Source: Isoetes taiwanensis
Lineage: Eukaryota; Streptophyta; Lycopodiopsida; Isoetales; Isoetaceae
Length of the DNA: 64,000 nucleotides
Assembly: GCA_021234155.1 (NCBI GenBank)
Contig: JAJEKV010000036.1
Coordinates: 12,787,426-12,851,425, forward strand
Direction of reading: 5' to 3'
Every line of letters begins with the position of its first letter. The first letter of the stretch is position 1. The position numbers and the translations under genes are program-made. This document shows positions 1 through 12,317 of this stretch, in pieces. The notes beneath the pieces were generated by a model. That model ran no database searches, was not told the DNA's origin, and saw only the letters and a program-made list of their open reading frames with translations.

Positions 1-3000
1 ACATTCGACATAGACCTTAGTGGAAGTAAGTGGCCGATGGGGGCAGAGGTCATGGAGATTGGAAGGTATGACCTTATAGTAGGAATGGAGTTCCTAAAGC
101 CGGTAGCCATGATCGACTGCGACCGCAATGAAGTCGCCATGACAGCACCGGACGGCACCAAATTCATAGTGAGAGGTAAGAAGGCAGCTTCTTCTATGCA
201 GTGTATTTCTTTGAAGCAGCTAAGGAAAAGTATAGAAAGAAACAGGGTGGATTACATTTTGAGATTAGAGGCAATTGAGCCCAATAAACAGGATGGAAAC
301 GACCAAAAAGGGAAGCAGTTGCCCAAGCCAGTAGCAAGGCTTATTTCGGAATTCAAGGATGTATTTCCGGATGAAATCCGGCAGCTACCACCTTACAGGG
401 GTGTGGAGTGTGAGATCACATTGGCACCAGATGCTAAGCCTACCAGCAAGGCACCATACAGGATGAGCACACCAGAGTTGAGAGAGCTTAAGAAGCAACT
501 CCAGGAATTGCTTGAGCTTGGTTTTATTAGAGCAAGTGTGTCTCCTTTTGGAGCACCCATACTCTTCGTGAAGAAGAAAGATGGCAGTTTAAGAATGTGC
601 ATAGACTATCGCCAGCTCAACAAGCAGACGATAAAGAATAAGTATGCATTGCCAAGGGCAGATGATTTGATGGACCAGCTCCAAGGAGCAAAGGTATTCT
701 CTAAAATTGACTTAAGGTCAGGATACCACCAAATAAGGATAAAGGAAGAAGATATCCATAAGACCGCCTTCAGAACGCGGTATGGTCACTTTGAGTTTAC
801 GGTAATGCCCTTTGGATTGTCGAATGCTCCAGCAACTTTTATGCGCCTCATGAACGACGTCTTCAGGGATTTTCTAGATGAGTTTGTCATTGTCTTCTTC
901 GACGACATTCTAGTTTATAGCAAGTCCATTGAAGATCATAATCAGCATTTGAGAAGGGTGTTAGAAAAGTTGAGGCGGCATCGTTTGTATGGAAAGCTCT
1001 CCAAATGCCACTTTGCTACTGAAAGAGTGGAGTACTTGGGCCATGTCATATCGGCGGAAGGGATCTCCACCAATCCCGCAAAGATCGAAGCAGTAGTAGA
1101 TTGGCCAGCTCCAAAGAACGTAACAGAAGTAAGAAGCTTTCTAGGTCTGGCAGGTTATTACAGAAAGTTCGTGAAGGACTTCGCTAAGTGGACGTCCCCC
1201 TTGACGGACCTCACTAAGAGTGCTAAGGTGAAAGATTGGAGAACACATTGGTTAGAAAATGTTCAAGCTTCATTTGAAAAGCTTAAGGAGGCCTTAACAA
1301 CAGCACCAGTGCTAGTTCTGCCAGATCCAGACAAGGACAAGATAGTAGCAACAGATGCAAGTAAGATAGCGACAGGTGGAATCCTTATGCAAGAAGGAAG
1401 AGTAATAGCTTATGATTCCAAGAAGTTGAACGACACCGAGCAGCGCTATCCAACCCATGATCAGGAACTTCTAGCTATTGTCAGAGCTCTTCGTATTTGG
1501 AGGCATTATTTGCTCGGGAGGAAGTTTCAGTTAGATACTGATCACCAGAGCCTCCAATACATCTTTACCCAACCACTCCTTAATCTAAGGCAAAGGAGGT
1601 GGATGGAATTCCTAGAAGAGTATGACTTTGAGATTGCTTATAAGCCAGGTAAGTTGAATGTGGTCGCCGATGCTCTTTCTAGAAGACCTCTTGAGACGAG
1701 AACTCATTGTAATGCTATATCAACTCTTTCGAGTGGGTATGGCAAGAAAATTGAGGAGACATTACCATTTGATGGTGATTTCAAGGAGGTGTGGGAAAGC
1801 CTCTCTAGGGAGGCTAGAACAGATAAGGAACGAGAAGCCTTCAAGCATTATAAGAAGGAAGGCAACTTGTTATATCATAAGCATAAGTTGTATGTACCCG
1901 AATCGTCAGGTATAAGGAAGCTAATTCTTCATGACACACACAACAGCCCAATAGCAGGGCGTGCAGGGTTTATGAAGACCTACTTCAAGATTCGAAGTAG
2001 CTACTTCTGGCCGGGAATGAAGAAGCAGATAGCAAGATATATTCGCGAGTGCCAGTTGTGTCAGCAAACCAAAGCGGAGCAACTTCGAATTCCAGGAGCC
2101 TTGGAACCTCTGGCAGTGCCGAATGCGAAATGGGAAGTGGTAAGTATGGATTTTATCACAGGATTCCCCAAGACTCTTCGAGGCAAGGATGCATTGATGG
2201 TCATAGTAGACAAATTATCTAAGATGGCACATTTTGTGCCTTGTAGAACTACCGACACAGCATTAGATACTGCCAAGCTATTTGTGAAGGAGATTTTTAG
2301 GCTCCATGGCATGCCTCGGGAGATAATATCTGATAGAGATTCTAAGTTTATGAGTGCTTTTTGGCAGGACCTCTTTAGCACCATTCAGACGAAGCTCTCC
2401 ATGAGCACAGCTTATCATCCCCAAACAGATGGTCAGACGGAGAGGACGAATCGAATCATTGAAGATATGCTTAGAAGCTTTGTGTGGAATAAGCAGTCCA
2501 AGTGGGATGAGTATATCCACTTGGTGGAATTCGCCTACAATAGTGCCAAGCAGGAGTCATCTCAGATGTCTCCTTTCATGGTAAATTACGGGTACCAGTG
2601 CTTAACCCCGGACACTTGGCACAACCCCGTGTCAAAGGTTGAAGTGTCCCAGCAGATGCTAGGAGATATGCAGCAGTTGGTGGAAGAAGTGAGGGGTTAC
2701 CTCCTAGCAGCAAGAAGTCGGCAGAAGAGTGTAGCCGACAAGCACAGGACCGTAAGAGAGTTCAAGGTAGGCGATAGCGTGTGGCTGAAGATCAAGGTTA
2801 AGCAAGCTAAGCTTCGGATTGGGAGTTGCAAGAAGCTTGCCCCTCGATGGGCTGGTCCGTTCAAGATTTTGGGGAGAGTCGGCTCCCAAGCCTACAAGTT
2901 GGATCTTCCGGCCCATCTCAAAGTTCACAAGGTTTTCCACGTAAGTTTATTGAAAAGGCACAATCCTAACCCTGATGAGGTCTTGGATACTCCAACTTTA

Positions 3001-3237
3001 TTGGAAATGACGGAGGAGCAAGTTGAAATCGTGCCTGAGTTACTTCTTGATAAGTCATTCAAGAAGACTAGGAGGTCTCAGTTCCTCCAGTATTTGGTCA
3101 AATGGAAGCACTTGCCCGTGGAAGACGCGACATGGGTATTAAAGCAGGATTTGGAGAAGCAATACCCAGAGTTTATGAAGGAGTTTGATGGGCGAGTCGT
3201 CTCCGACTTGGTCGACCCCGACTTGCCAGGAGGTTAG
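1..3237 (+). CDS. pol: gypsy Pol polyprotein, partial at N terminus
   Basis: The frame is open from base 1; the first Met (37) is internal. Residue numbers count from it. [10 protein letters not shown] (about 11-20) is the protease C terminus. The RT has [17 protein letters not shown] (about 178) and catalytic FFDDIL (about 287) in place of the usual YVDD-like box. RNase H has TDAS, QELLAI and TDHQS. The integrase has an HHCC zinc finger (HDTH...CQLC, about 632-675) and the DDE triad in MDFITGF, SDRDSKF and [11 protein letters not shown] chromodomain (about 997-1052, [16 protein letters not shown]) would guide insertion to marked chromatin. No frameshift or stop is visible over more than 1060 codons, so the copy is young or recently active. 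Stop TAG at 3235-3237. Confidence 0.95.
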   Translation, partial: TFDIDLSGSKWPMGAEVMEIGRYDLIVGMEFLKPVAMIDCDRNEVAMTAPDGTKFIVRGKKAASSMQCISLKQLRKSIERNRVDYILRLEAIEPNKQDGNDQKGKQLPKPVARLISEFKDVFPDEIRQLPPYRGVECEITLAPDAKPTSKAPYRMSTPELRELKKQLQELLELGFIRASVSPFGAPILFVKKKDGSLRMCIDYRQLNKQTIKNKYALPRADDLMDQLQGAKVFSKIDLRSGYHQIRIKEEDIHKTAFRTRYGHFEFTVMPFGLSNAPATFMRLMNDVFRDFLDEFVIVFFDDILVYSKSIEDHNQHLRRVLEKLRRHRLYGKLSKCHFATERVEYLGHVISAEGISTNPAKIEAVVDWPAPKNVTEVRSFLGLAGYYRKFVKDFAKWTSPLTDLTKSAKVKDWRTHWLENVQASFEKLKEALTTAPVLVLPDPDKDKIVATDASKIATGGILMQEGRVIAYDSKKLNDTEQRYPTHDQELLAIVRALRIWRHYLLGRKFQLDTDHQSLQYIFTQPLLNLRQRRWMEFLEEYDFEIAYKPGKLNVVADALSRRPLETRTHCNAISTLSSGYGKKIEETLPFDGDFKEVWESLSREARTDKEREAFKHYKKEGNLLYHKHKLYVPESSGIRKLILHDTHNSPIAGRAGFMKTYFKIRSSYFWPGMKKQIARYIRECQLCQQTKAEQLRIPGALEPLAVPNAKWEVVSMDFITGFPKTLRGKDALMVIVDKLSKMAHFVPCRTTDTALDTAKLFVKEIFRLHGMPREIISDRDSKFMSAFWQDLFSTIQTKLSMSTAYHPQTDGQTERTNRIIEDMLRSFVWNKQSKWDEYIHLVEFAYNSAKQESSQMSPFMVNYGYQCLTPDTWHNPVSKVEVSQQMLGDMQQLVEEVRGYLLAARSRQKSVADKHRTVREFKVGDSVWLKIKVKQAKLRIGSCKKLAPRWAGPFKILGRVGSQAYKLDLPAHLKVHKVFHVSLLKRHNPNPDEVLDTPTLLEMTEEQVEIVPELLLDKSFKKTRRSQFLQYLVKWKHLPVEDATWVLKQDLEKQYPEFMKEFDGRVVSDLVDPDLPGG

Positions 3238-3320
3238 CTTAGTATGTTTCTTAGTTAGCCTCTAGTTCTGGCATATGTATTCTAGCTAGTGGAATACATA
3301 GGCCAGAATCTTGGAACATG

Positions 3321-3700
3321 TGGGCGATGATGAGATAAGCCTTTAAGGCGTTCTCTAGGCCAACATGCACCAAGAGGTGCGCATGGCCAATAGGGTCATG
3401 CGAGAGAGAGGAAAGGCATGGTGCGCGATGATGGGACATCGATCGGATGCTCTCTATACCACGATGTGGGGTTCGCACACCTGGCCATAGGGGGGTCATG
3501 GTGAAGGTCAAAGTGATCATGTGCGATGATGGGATCGTGAGACGTTCCCTAGCTTAAAACCCTTGGGGCATGATGCACTAGGGGTACTCGAAACCGGGTA
3601 ACCGAGTACAAGGTAGCACTTGATCATGGGCAATGATGGGATCATCTTAAATGGTCCTTAAGGTCAAATCCGAAAGGGCCATGATCGAGTGCAAGGTATT
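3321..3700 (+). repeat. degenerate ~100-bp repeats downstream of pol
   Basis: A motif like GCGATGATGGGATC recurs at about 3323, 3424, 3522 and 3629, near 100-bp spacing, each time near CATGG/ATCATG-type sequence. It fills the non-coding gap between pol and the polypurine tract. No ORF is supported. Gypsy elements often carry such decayed tandem units in this position. Confidence 0.6.
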
Positions 3701-4056
3701 GGTAAGGGGGGTGGTCCCCTAAAACCACAAACTTATTAATTAAACTAACGTAATGTGCTCCATGTGCAGGCAAGTGAGAAGGAGCTTCGAGGTGGGGCGC
3801 ATTACGAGAAGATGGGGGAACCATAATTTAGATTATGAACCCTAATAACTCTTATAATAATGTTTTGAATTATTGTAAGAAGTAACCTTGTTAAGGCTAT
3901 ATAATTTTGTATAAGTACAAATATAGCCTAAATTTTGACATTTAACTTTAATAGGAAGTTGATCGTTTAAATTAAACTTAAGTGTATGATCTTATGTTGT
4001 TTTGCAGGATAGATAGGCTCGTCACCTTAGCGCAATGCTGGGGACAGCATTGTCCT
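3701..4056 (+). other. non-coding 3' region of gypsy element
   Basis: AT-rich stretch between the ~100-bp repeats and the polypurine tract. I see no ORF, tRNA or known motif in it; it is probably 3' untranslated sequence of the retroelement. Confidence 0.5.
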
Positions 4057-4069
4057 AAGGGGGGGAGAA
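4057..4069 (+). other. polypurine tract (plus-strand primer)
   Basis: AAGGGGGGGAGAA followed by T, then the LTR start TGTGACG. Purine-only sequence directly 5' of the 3' LTR is the expected primer site for plus-strand DNA synthesis. Confidence 0.85.
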
Positions 4070-5649
4070 TGTGACGTTCCAAGGGAATATACGCCATAAA
4101 TACGTATATTCCTGGACTCGTCACCATACAAGTCTACCTAGGTAGCCTTGTATGCCTCGGATAAGTGGCAAGGGGTGCACATCTAAGTTAATTGTTAACT
4201 TAGATAACCTTAGGATAAGGCCCATTTCCACATGGCCTTATCCTATTGGGCAACCGCCACACGGCCTTATTTTAGTGGTGCCACGTGGCATCCCACGTGG
4301 ACCCACACCTATATGAGCCCTAACCCTAACCCTAGACCCTTTTTCCTGACCTAGCACCTGAGCTCTCATCCACGTGCCCGAAACCCCGTTTCGAGCACCG
4401 TTCGTCATAGTCTAGCCTGGAGCAGCGGCCCCTGGAAGGTGTGTATGATCGTAGAGGGAGCAAGCCTTCGAACCACGTCTAGGAGCATGGAGACGCCAGG
4501 GATGGGAGGAAGCGCTTCTGGAGGAGGTAGGTTGAGTAGAGTTCATGTTAGTTCATCTGGAAGTTAGCACTGCAGAGGGGTTAGTGATTCGTGTCTAGAG
4601 TAGAGCCACCCTAGATCCTTTGTTGAACATCTTGAACCCTAATCAAGGAACCCTAACTGTTAGTTAGCTATGTATGTTAGGTTAAGATGTTCATATGGGA
4701 AGGGGGGTAGAGACCTAGGGCCATATGTAGTATGCTCCTAGTGTAGATCCCTTAGTTCCTATTAGTTGCGGCCTGTGCATAGGAACCCACCGGGCTATGG
4801 AAGCTATGATGTGACTCAGCACCACACAACGGGGCTAGAGGCAAGATGGAGGGTGGATCCCTGCCGAGTGGGGGCTTCGGGGGATCCCACAGTGGGCTAG
4901 GCTTATGGTCGGTCACCTCGTGTGGGCCGAGCATGGGTCCGACACCTCCTGGGGCAATGGTGTCGCCCTGCCTCTCAAGAGTTGCAAGTGTCAGCTTGGC
5001 TCTTGTTTTGGGGGGTTCAGTCGGGTACGAATCGTGTGTCGCCACGATTCTCTAGCCGCCCGTGGAGCCTCTAGACCCCGGGAAGGGGAGATGCAACCCT
5101 TCCTACCTCGTCGGACCAGGGAGATGCAACCTGGAGTAGTCCCGATGGGTGATGCCATGGGATTGCGTATCCGGAAGGTTAGAGTCATGCCACAGCTTGA
5201 TCTAGCCCATCTGCAAAGTATGCACAGGAGGGGCGGATGGAGTGGTCAACCCTAGCCATTGTCTTATGCCAGCCCCGCCATTGTTATGACTCGGTCTGCT
5301 CTATCTTGAGGCCTATCTAGTCAGTCGACTGCCCTATGTGTCAGAGCCACGGGTAGGAGCTATCATGTTTTATGGCATATGATTATGTTCTTTGCATCTA
5401 TGGATGTGCGGTTGAGCTACCCTCGAGGTAGCCTATTGTATTGTATTGCTAGTTCTGATGTGTTTATGCTTCCGCTGTGATAGGAGCCCATAGGGGAAGG
5501 GCGCGCAAGACACCTTCGTGTCCCCTTCCCGCACTACGGAGGTTCCAGAGTGCGGGATAGACGGAGGGCCTGTGCGGTTGTTGAGCCGGACGGGGGATTT
5601 CCTGCCAAGTGTACGGCCGGGCGCCGTATGTTTAGCAGGGAGCGTCACA
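4070..5649 (+). repeat. 3' LTR of gypsy element
   Basis: Begins TGTGACGTTCC directly after the polypurine tract and ends GAGCGTCACA, so the 7-bp ends TGTGACG and CGTCACA are perfect inverted repeats with TG...CA termini. Length about 1580 bp, long but normal for plant chromoviruses. The second LTR lies outside the window, so its age cannot be read here. Short ORFs inside it are not supported as genes. Confidence 0.85.
4282..4316 (+). promoter_or_regulatory. LTR promoter: two G-boxes and TATA box
   Basis: Two CACGTG cores at 4282-4287 and 4294-4299 lie 12 bp apart, about one helical turn, followed by TATATGAG at about 4310. This looks like a core promoter with paired bZIP/bHLH (ABRE-like) sites. 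A third CACGTG lies near 4371. Function is inferred from motifs only. Confidence 0.5.
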
Positions 5650-5654
5650 GGTCT

Positions 5655-7410
5655 GCACCCAGAAGCTTTGATGAATTTGTTGACTTTGAAAGGACCTAGT
5701 ATAAGAGAATAATCCACTGTTGTGATCCCTAACCATTATAGTGATGGTCAGGAAATTAACCTTGTGTCCCAAAGCCGTATCTTTTACATACTCCGTTTCA
5801 TCTTTTATTATATATATATGGAGCATGTAGGCCCCTTAGAAAAGAATTCACTTATTTTCCAGCCATTGATAATGTTCAGGTCATCTATATATCTGGATGC
5901 ATGCTGAAACCTGGGTATATCATTAAATCTGTTAAGATGGGCAAGTTTTGTAATAAATCTCAGCTCATTCCAGGCCAAATACATGTTGCATCATGCAAGA
6001 CTGCATGAGAACCCCATAGGTATGCCCCTGCATTGTCTCCAGATTGAATTCCCCATTTGCAAGAAGCAATGGCCAAAAAGCCAGTTATTAATTTTTTTGA
6101 AATTCTCCTTCTTCTTGTTAGATAAATTAGAATATTTTTTCCCATTTTGTGCAATATATACCCAATTTGTTTTTCACTACAAGCTGGGTGAGTGGTTTCT
6201 TGTACCTCATATAATCCCATACTAAGTCTGCAACATCATCAATTATTTCTGTAATACCCTCTTCTCCACTAAGTGGGATATTTTCATAACATCTAGTTAT
6301 GTCAGCGGCAAACACATTCTTGATTTTTCTGGGAAGGTTCAGAACCACATCATACGTCGAATTAACCATCCAACTGGGGTTGACTTTCTCCTTCAACCAT
6401 ATTTTGATTTCAGTTGTGTCCCAGTAACACACATCAGGTCAAACAACCACAAAGTTGTTTAGAATGGCAGTATCCGCTATATCTGAAAAAACCGTATTGT
6501 GTGCATTTGTGATCCAACGGTAATCCCACTTGTGGGCTTTGAACAAACCAAGTAAATATGGTAGTTTATCAGTGGTAGGTTCAGGAAGTAATAACAGGCT
6601 ATTAATACCTTTAGTGCATTCCGCCTTGATCTCAGAAGGTTTAGATGGTATCTTTTTGAAGTCATTGTTGTTAAGTCTGTCTAATGCCATGTCCAAAATA
6701 TGTCTTTGGCAAATGAATGAGGCATTGTTAATTGCCTTGTCCAACCCAAAGACGTATAAGTTCTGCCCCAGCCAAGTAAGGTTCTTTTTAACATCTCCAT
6801 CATCCCAGAGGTATCTTTTGGGGGGGATCAACTTTTTGAAACTTGTAAATCTTTCTTTTGCTATACTCAATAATATGTATTTAATATGTTGTAAGCCATC
6901 CTCGTTGATATGTACTGAAAAAGTTCAACCATAAAGAATTGATCACAAGTATTTATAAAGTCTTCCTGGACACCCCGTTATCAAGGATATGATTCGACTC
7001 GTTGGCAAAGGCAGCTCTAAATTTTGGACAAATGTACAATCTGCAAATCTGTGGTACGTATATGACCAATGCAAGGGTCAATAAATTTAGCCAAACTAGG
7101 ATTTTTGCAAGGACATTTATTTGGCCTGTCATCAGCAAAAACATTGTATGGTTTATAAACTTTGTCAATAACTTGATCACCATATCTCCAACCAAACAAC
7201 ATGCAATTTAGAATTTCATTTGCTAAATTGGGTAAAGCATCCCGTAGAACTTATCTCAAATAACTTCCTGATAGAGAACTTTTCCAAGAATTTTGAAAAG
7301 AAAGTACTATGGACAATCTTAATGCCCTTATCGTTTTTGATAGTCACTAAGTATCTCTTATGATTGCAGTCCCTTATAATGATTTTGGTACTGGTACTTT
7401 TTTGTTCCAC
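5655..7410 (-). pseudogene. Penelope-like reverse transcriptase relic
   Basis: Read right to left in shifting frames, this gives the motif order of Penelope-type RTs: KCPCKN...FIDPCIGHIRTTDLQI (about 7060), a DKAINNASFICQRHI block (about 6760), FKAHKWDYRWITNAHN (about 6540), palm motif A FAADITRCYENIPL with Asp at about 6301-6303, a motif-B-like stretch near 6010, and motif C RYIDDL at 5877-5894 followed by a VNFL-like block near 5750. Several frameshifts and stops separate the pieces, so it is dead. It stops at the gypsy LTR (5649); its C terminus should resume left of that element, outside the window. No GIY-YIG endonuclease is recognised. Family placement rests on motif pattern alone. Confidence 0.6.
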
Positions 7411-7720
7411 CTAAAAAAATTATTTTTGGGGGTTAGAACTTGGAATATAGGGAATTCTGGCTTATAATCTAAATCCAAAAGTTTTTTGGATGGCAGTTCT
7501 AGTCAAGGTAAGAATAATACTGGATTTTTATGTATGGTATTCGCAAGTCCAATAAGGTAATAAAAGTTTTCTTTGTGTATACACTTCTAGCCATGGAAAA
7601 ACTCTTTCCATAAAAACCCATGGCTAGTGGAAGATGTTAAGATTAGAGTATAATCATTACAAGAAAACACGTTGACAGAATGTACAAAATTGATACCTTA
7701 TGAACTTAGTAATTAGATAA
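7411..7720 (-). other. gap between RT relic and ORF
   Basis: AT-rich sequence with no readable frame on either strand. It may be decayed sequence of the same element. Confidence 0.4.
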
Positions 7721-8998
7721 CTATAGATACATACCCGGTAGCTTCTTTGTAGTCCAATTTGATTGGAATGCTTTCTGCCAGAGATATAGCTTGATTTCCA
7801 CCTTTAGTGACAGAATATTGATCATCATAATCATCAACTCCACAAACCTTAGCAGGTTTAATATGTGGTACAAGAGTTCTTGCTCGTGGGTCTGTAGTAA
7901 CTTTAGGAGATCGAATGGTGGAGTAATTCTTGTTAGGTCCACTGCCACTGCTGCTGCTTGGTTAATAATCCCAAAAATTTTACTATTTGGGGTATGGTTC
8001 CGTCTAAAAGAGACAGGCCTTAGTGTGAATTCCGCAATTTTAGCAAGTCTAAAACCTCCAAAGGCCATTCTGAGATTGTTGTCAGGGTCTTCAAGATAAT
8101 ACAATGTCATGTCAATCAGAACTCTTCTAACTTCCAGATAAGAAAGATAAGCAAGGACAGCAAGTTTTAGGATATTGTGGAGTAACTTGGTTATGCAGAC
8201 CAATTTGACAATGGGAGTGGCACCATGGTACAAGGTTTCAAGATTGTTGAGCAAGTACCAAAGCAGCATGGTCCACACGATCCCGCTAATACAATCATCT
8301 TTATTAGTAGCTTTTCCCTTGTTTGGAGTCTTGATGTAGCCACAAGTTAAGAAAGGATAATGTGTTCTCCATAGCTTTTTCAGGTAGAAACCATCTCTTT
8401 TATCATTTGAAAATGCCATATTCCCCTTCTGGGTGACATAAACACCACTATTCTTGATGCACTCTAGCTCAAAGAAATTAATGTCAATGGGTACCAAAAC
8501 TTCCTTTTTTGAAAAATACTTATCTAGTTTTCTTGCTTTGAGGACCCCTGTTCTGATTTCATCATCAACAATCCCTGTTAAAGCCTTCCAAGTTTCCACA
8601 TTGATTGGAGCTAAGGCCCCGAAGTTCTGACTTTTCCATAAGGCATGTCCCCATGCAGCTCCGTAGCATTCAAGATTCTGTTCAGAAATCAAAGAAAACT
8701 TAGAAGAATTAACCAAACTTAAGGTAGGTACCTCCTCCTGCTCTGAGTTCTCTTGTGAGTTGTCTTGGTTATGATCTTTATCCATAAATTTCAGATCTTC
8801 CTCTGACAGATCTGTTTCTGAAAATAGATAGTTCCTTGTATCATCTTGTAAGTAATTAGTCGTGTCATTAGCTTGTTTCTCATCCAAAGATAATGAAGGT
8901 TTGATTTCGTGAACCTCCTCCAAATGTGCCAATCCGATCATGAACTTTCTGCCAATTTCGTCTTCCAAGCATGTTCTTGAATATAACAAATTAGGCAT
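7721..8998 (-). CDS. hypothetical 425-aa protein, probably element-derived
   Basis: Long open frame in AT-rich DNA, co-oriented with and directly upstream of the RT relic. The N-terminal third is acidic (runs such as SETDLSEEDLKFMDKD and ENSEQEEVP). The middle is richer in hydrophobic residues. The last about 70 residues look as if they have slipped out of the original frame, since a neighbouring frame also reads smoothly there. I recognise no domain. It may be the first ORF, or the N-terminal part, of the Penelope-like element. A host gene is less likely because no introns or promoter are evident. Start at the first Met is arbitrary. Confidence 0.4.
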   Translation of the reverse strand: MPNLLYSRTCLEDEIGRKFMIGLAHLEEVHEIKPSLSLDEKQANDTTNYLQDDTRNYLFSETDLSEEDLKFMDKDHNQDNSQENSEQEEVPTLSLVNSSKFSLISEQNLECYGAAWGHALWKSQNFGALAPINVETWKALTGIVDDEIRTGVLKARKLDKYFSKKEVLVPIDINFFELECIKNSGVYVTQKGNMAFSNDKRDGFYLKKLWRTHYPFLTCGYIKTPNKGKATNKDDCISGIVWTMLLWYLLNNLETLYHGATPIVKLVCITKLLHNILKLAVLAYLSYLEVRRVLIDMTLYYLEDPDNNLRMAFGGFRLAKIAEFTLRPVSFRRNHTPNSKIFGIINQAAAVAVDLTRITPPFDLLKLLQTHEQELLYHILNLLRFVELMIMMINILSLKVEIKLYLWQKAFQSNWTTKKLPGMYL

Positions 8999-9790
<792 letters not shown>

Positions 9791-11283
9791 AAAAAAAGGC
9801 TAAAATCAATGGCTCAGAAATGGTGCACTCTAGATGTACGCATTAGTACATCCATTTGAATACATCACGAAACCATAGGAAAACCTTAGTGAAAAGCGTA
9901 CAAAAACACAAAGAAAACCCCCTGTTATTATGCTACATATTAACATTAAAAACGTTGCAAACGTTAAAAACGTAAAAAACGTAAAAAAAAAACTTTAAAA
10001 ACTCCAAATTGCCCCTCTGAAATAGATTATATAACTTCTTTTAATACCAGCACCATATTTGGGTTCCAATCAAATCACAAAAATGTGTATTCAATTCAAA
10101 GGTTTAACTTAATAATATAACAATTAACATAAAGGTTTAGCATGTTATCATACTAGAGGTAGATAGAAGAGAAATGAATAGAGGTAAAAAAAAATTATTT
10201 GAAGCAGCTATACCTTTGGAATGGTTTTGGGTCACTTCCTGCTTCTATTTATCACTTATGGCAGTCGGATCTTCAGAAGCAAAACAGAAAAAAATGAATC
10301 GAAATAAAATTAGTAAAAGAAGAAGAATGGAAAAGTTACCTTATTCGACTGGTCTTGGATTGGCGCAAGAACCGTTTCCTGATTTGCATGGTGGAGTAAA
10401 AACCTTTCTTTCATTGAGGAAAAAACCAAAACCCTGGTTCTACATGCATTCGACATGTTTCTACATATATGCGGCCGCTCATAGTTCCAAAATCTTGTTT
10501 GCTAGACCAGAAAATCTAAATGAAAGTCATTCGAAGCATTAGTAATGGTTTTTTTTTTTTTTTTTACATTTTTTGATAACCCCCGATGGTTGCAAACGTT
10601 TAGAGGGGTTTTTTAAGAAGTACTCTATGGTTAAAAACGGGGTTTTTTAACAATACTGTTACAAGTTTCAAGTTTGAAAGCAGCTTTTTTCATGTCATAA
10701 AAAAACTTAAACCAGCCATTAAACCCAAAATAGATTACATGTGATTTGTCTTTTTCCACATGATTCTTTTCCTTATGGACAATAAACTCATGTATCTCTT
10801 TGTTTTTTATGCAAGCAATCAGGGTCTGCACAACAGTATTAGGACTTGTAATATTGCACTCATTGTAGTGTATAAGAATTAGTTCTTTGATTCAGTGGCT
10901 GTTGAAGTCAATATCTTCAATCAGAGGCTTAGAATCAGGTCCAGTCTTCTGCAATCATGTAAACATTTTTGTAAGAAATAATAGTACACCTTATATCCAC
11001 ACCAGGGTCCCAAGTTAAACCCAGGAATTGGAGTAACAAAATCTTTTGAGTCTGTTAAGACCATAGGAAATAATAAACTTAGGCCTTATAGTTCCATTTG
11101 AAAAAATAAGGACCTTTAGATGCAATCCTCGAATAGACAGGTGCAATCTACATCTAGGTCCTGATATGGATATTTTCGAAAATAACATAAGTCTAGCAAT
11201 CTAAGAACACTTCATTTGAACAACTAAGTTCATTTTGAAATAATCTTATTAAACACCAGATTAGATTCTTTTTTAGAAAGAAA
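9791..11283. other. AT-rich region without recognised gene
   Basis: Contains A-rich ACGTTAAAAACGT-like runs near 9950-9990, a 122-codon plus-strand frame (10174-10542) with no recognisable domain and biased composition, and a T-run at about 10550-10565. I see no splice pattern, tRNA or transposon protein. Confidence 0.5.
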
Positions 11284-11285
11284 TT

Positions 11286-11317
<32 letters not shown>

Positions 11318-11660
11318 ATGAATGAATGATTTTTATCGTCCACCAGATTTGATCATATGCTGGGCAGCTTTGAAAGGAAGGAAGGAAGGAAGGTACTTTT
11401 ATCGTCCACGGAGACCAATCGGTCTATGGGACCCAATACAAAAACGCAGCAAGCGGATTACTGCCCGGATTAAAAAACCCCCGCCCCGAAGGGTTTTCGA
11501 GGGAAAAACCGTGGCGAATCAATCGGCCGGCTGCATGACCGTTCCTAACATATAAAATGCGTAAAACACCCAAATATATCTGATCATGCACCGCACGACC
11601 CGTAGTGCCTAATCACGAAAGCACCGGTGGGGGGCAAAGGTGACCTAGGTATTAGATTCA
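11284..11660 (-). mobile_element. two LINE/SINE-like 3' ends with microsatellite tails
   Basis: On the minus strand the sequence GGACGATAAAAA (from about 11342) is followed by ATTC and then TTTC repeats, and a second GTGGACGATAAAAG (about 11408-11395) by a CTTC repeat. A shared terminal motif followed by different short tandem repeats is typical of 3' ends of plant LINEs/SINEs. Minus-strand sequence upstream of the second end (11410-11650) is GC-richer than its surroundings and could be 3' UTR. A third end of this kind lies near 49.5 kb. Confidence 0.5.
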
Positions 11661-11865
11661 TCCTCAATAACTCCCATTTGGCAGCATAGAAATGAATAAG
11701 ATACAATAATATCAAAAATAAAAAACATGTGACATAATTCCATTAACTTTTTCCTTTTATTTTCTTATTATTATACGAAGATAAATTCAATTGTCAAAAC
11801 CAGCAAGCTAACTAAGAGAGGTAAGGAGAAGAGAGGGAACACAACTGAAAGAAAGCCACATATGG

Positions 11866-12195
11866 GCATCTCCACTAAAAAACCAACAACAAGAGCCACA
11901 ATGCTAAAGAAAGCCACATCTGGGCATCTCCACTAAAAAACCAACAACAAGAGCCACAATGCTGAAAGAAAACCACATCTGGGCATCTCCACTAAAAAAC
12001 CAACAACAAAAGCCACAATGCTGGGCATCTCCACTAAAAAACCAACAATAATAGCCACAATACCACAAAGAGCCACACATTAGCCACCGTGCTAATGTTG
12101 TCCGAGCCACCATGCTAATGCTGCCCAACTCAAAGCCACCATGCCACAAAGAGCCACACATTAGCCACCATGCTAATGCTGCCCGAGCCACAATG
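11866..12195. repeat. minisatellite, ~58-bp unit
   Basis: Unit GGCATCTCCACTAAAAAACC plus AACAAGAGCCACAATGCT and a GAAAGCCACATCT stretch repeats about four times. It passes into a second pattern built on GCCACCATGCTAATGCTGCC with CACAAAGAGCCACACATTAG. The minus-strand frame across it is an artefact of the repeat. Confidence 0.85.
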
Positions 12196-12317
12196 CTCCT
12201 CTATAGTCTGCACAACAGAGGAATCCAACAAGAGTAAAGGATTAGTGGAAGCAAATGTCGAGAAGGTACAAACGTCTATCCCAACATTCAGGCAAACTCA
12301 CAGAAATAGCGGGTGGG

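Larger units (their letters stand above)
1..5649 (+). mobile_element. Ty3/gypsy chromovirus, 3' portion
   Basis: LTR retrotransposon cut by the left window edge. In order: end of protease, RT, RNase H, integrase and chromodomain in one open frame, then about 0.8 kb of non-coding DNA, a polypurine tract and the 3' LTR. The 5' LTR, gag and most of the protease lie outside. RT-RH-IN order with a C-terminal chromodomain is the mark of plant chromoviruses. The element ends with TGTGACG/CGTCACA LTR termini; the five bases after it, GGTCT, are the predicted target duplication. It interrupts the minus-strand RT relic that resumes at about 5655. Confidence 0.93.

Noticed and set aside
4319-4335. Telomere-like CCCTAAC repeat
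   Set aside because: Only two or three units inside an LTR, with no array; a chance or interstitial match.
10174-10542. 122-codon plus-strand ORF
   Set aside because: No domain, odd composition, no splice or promoter context.
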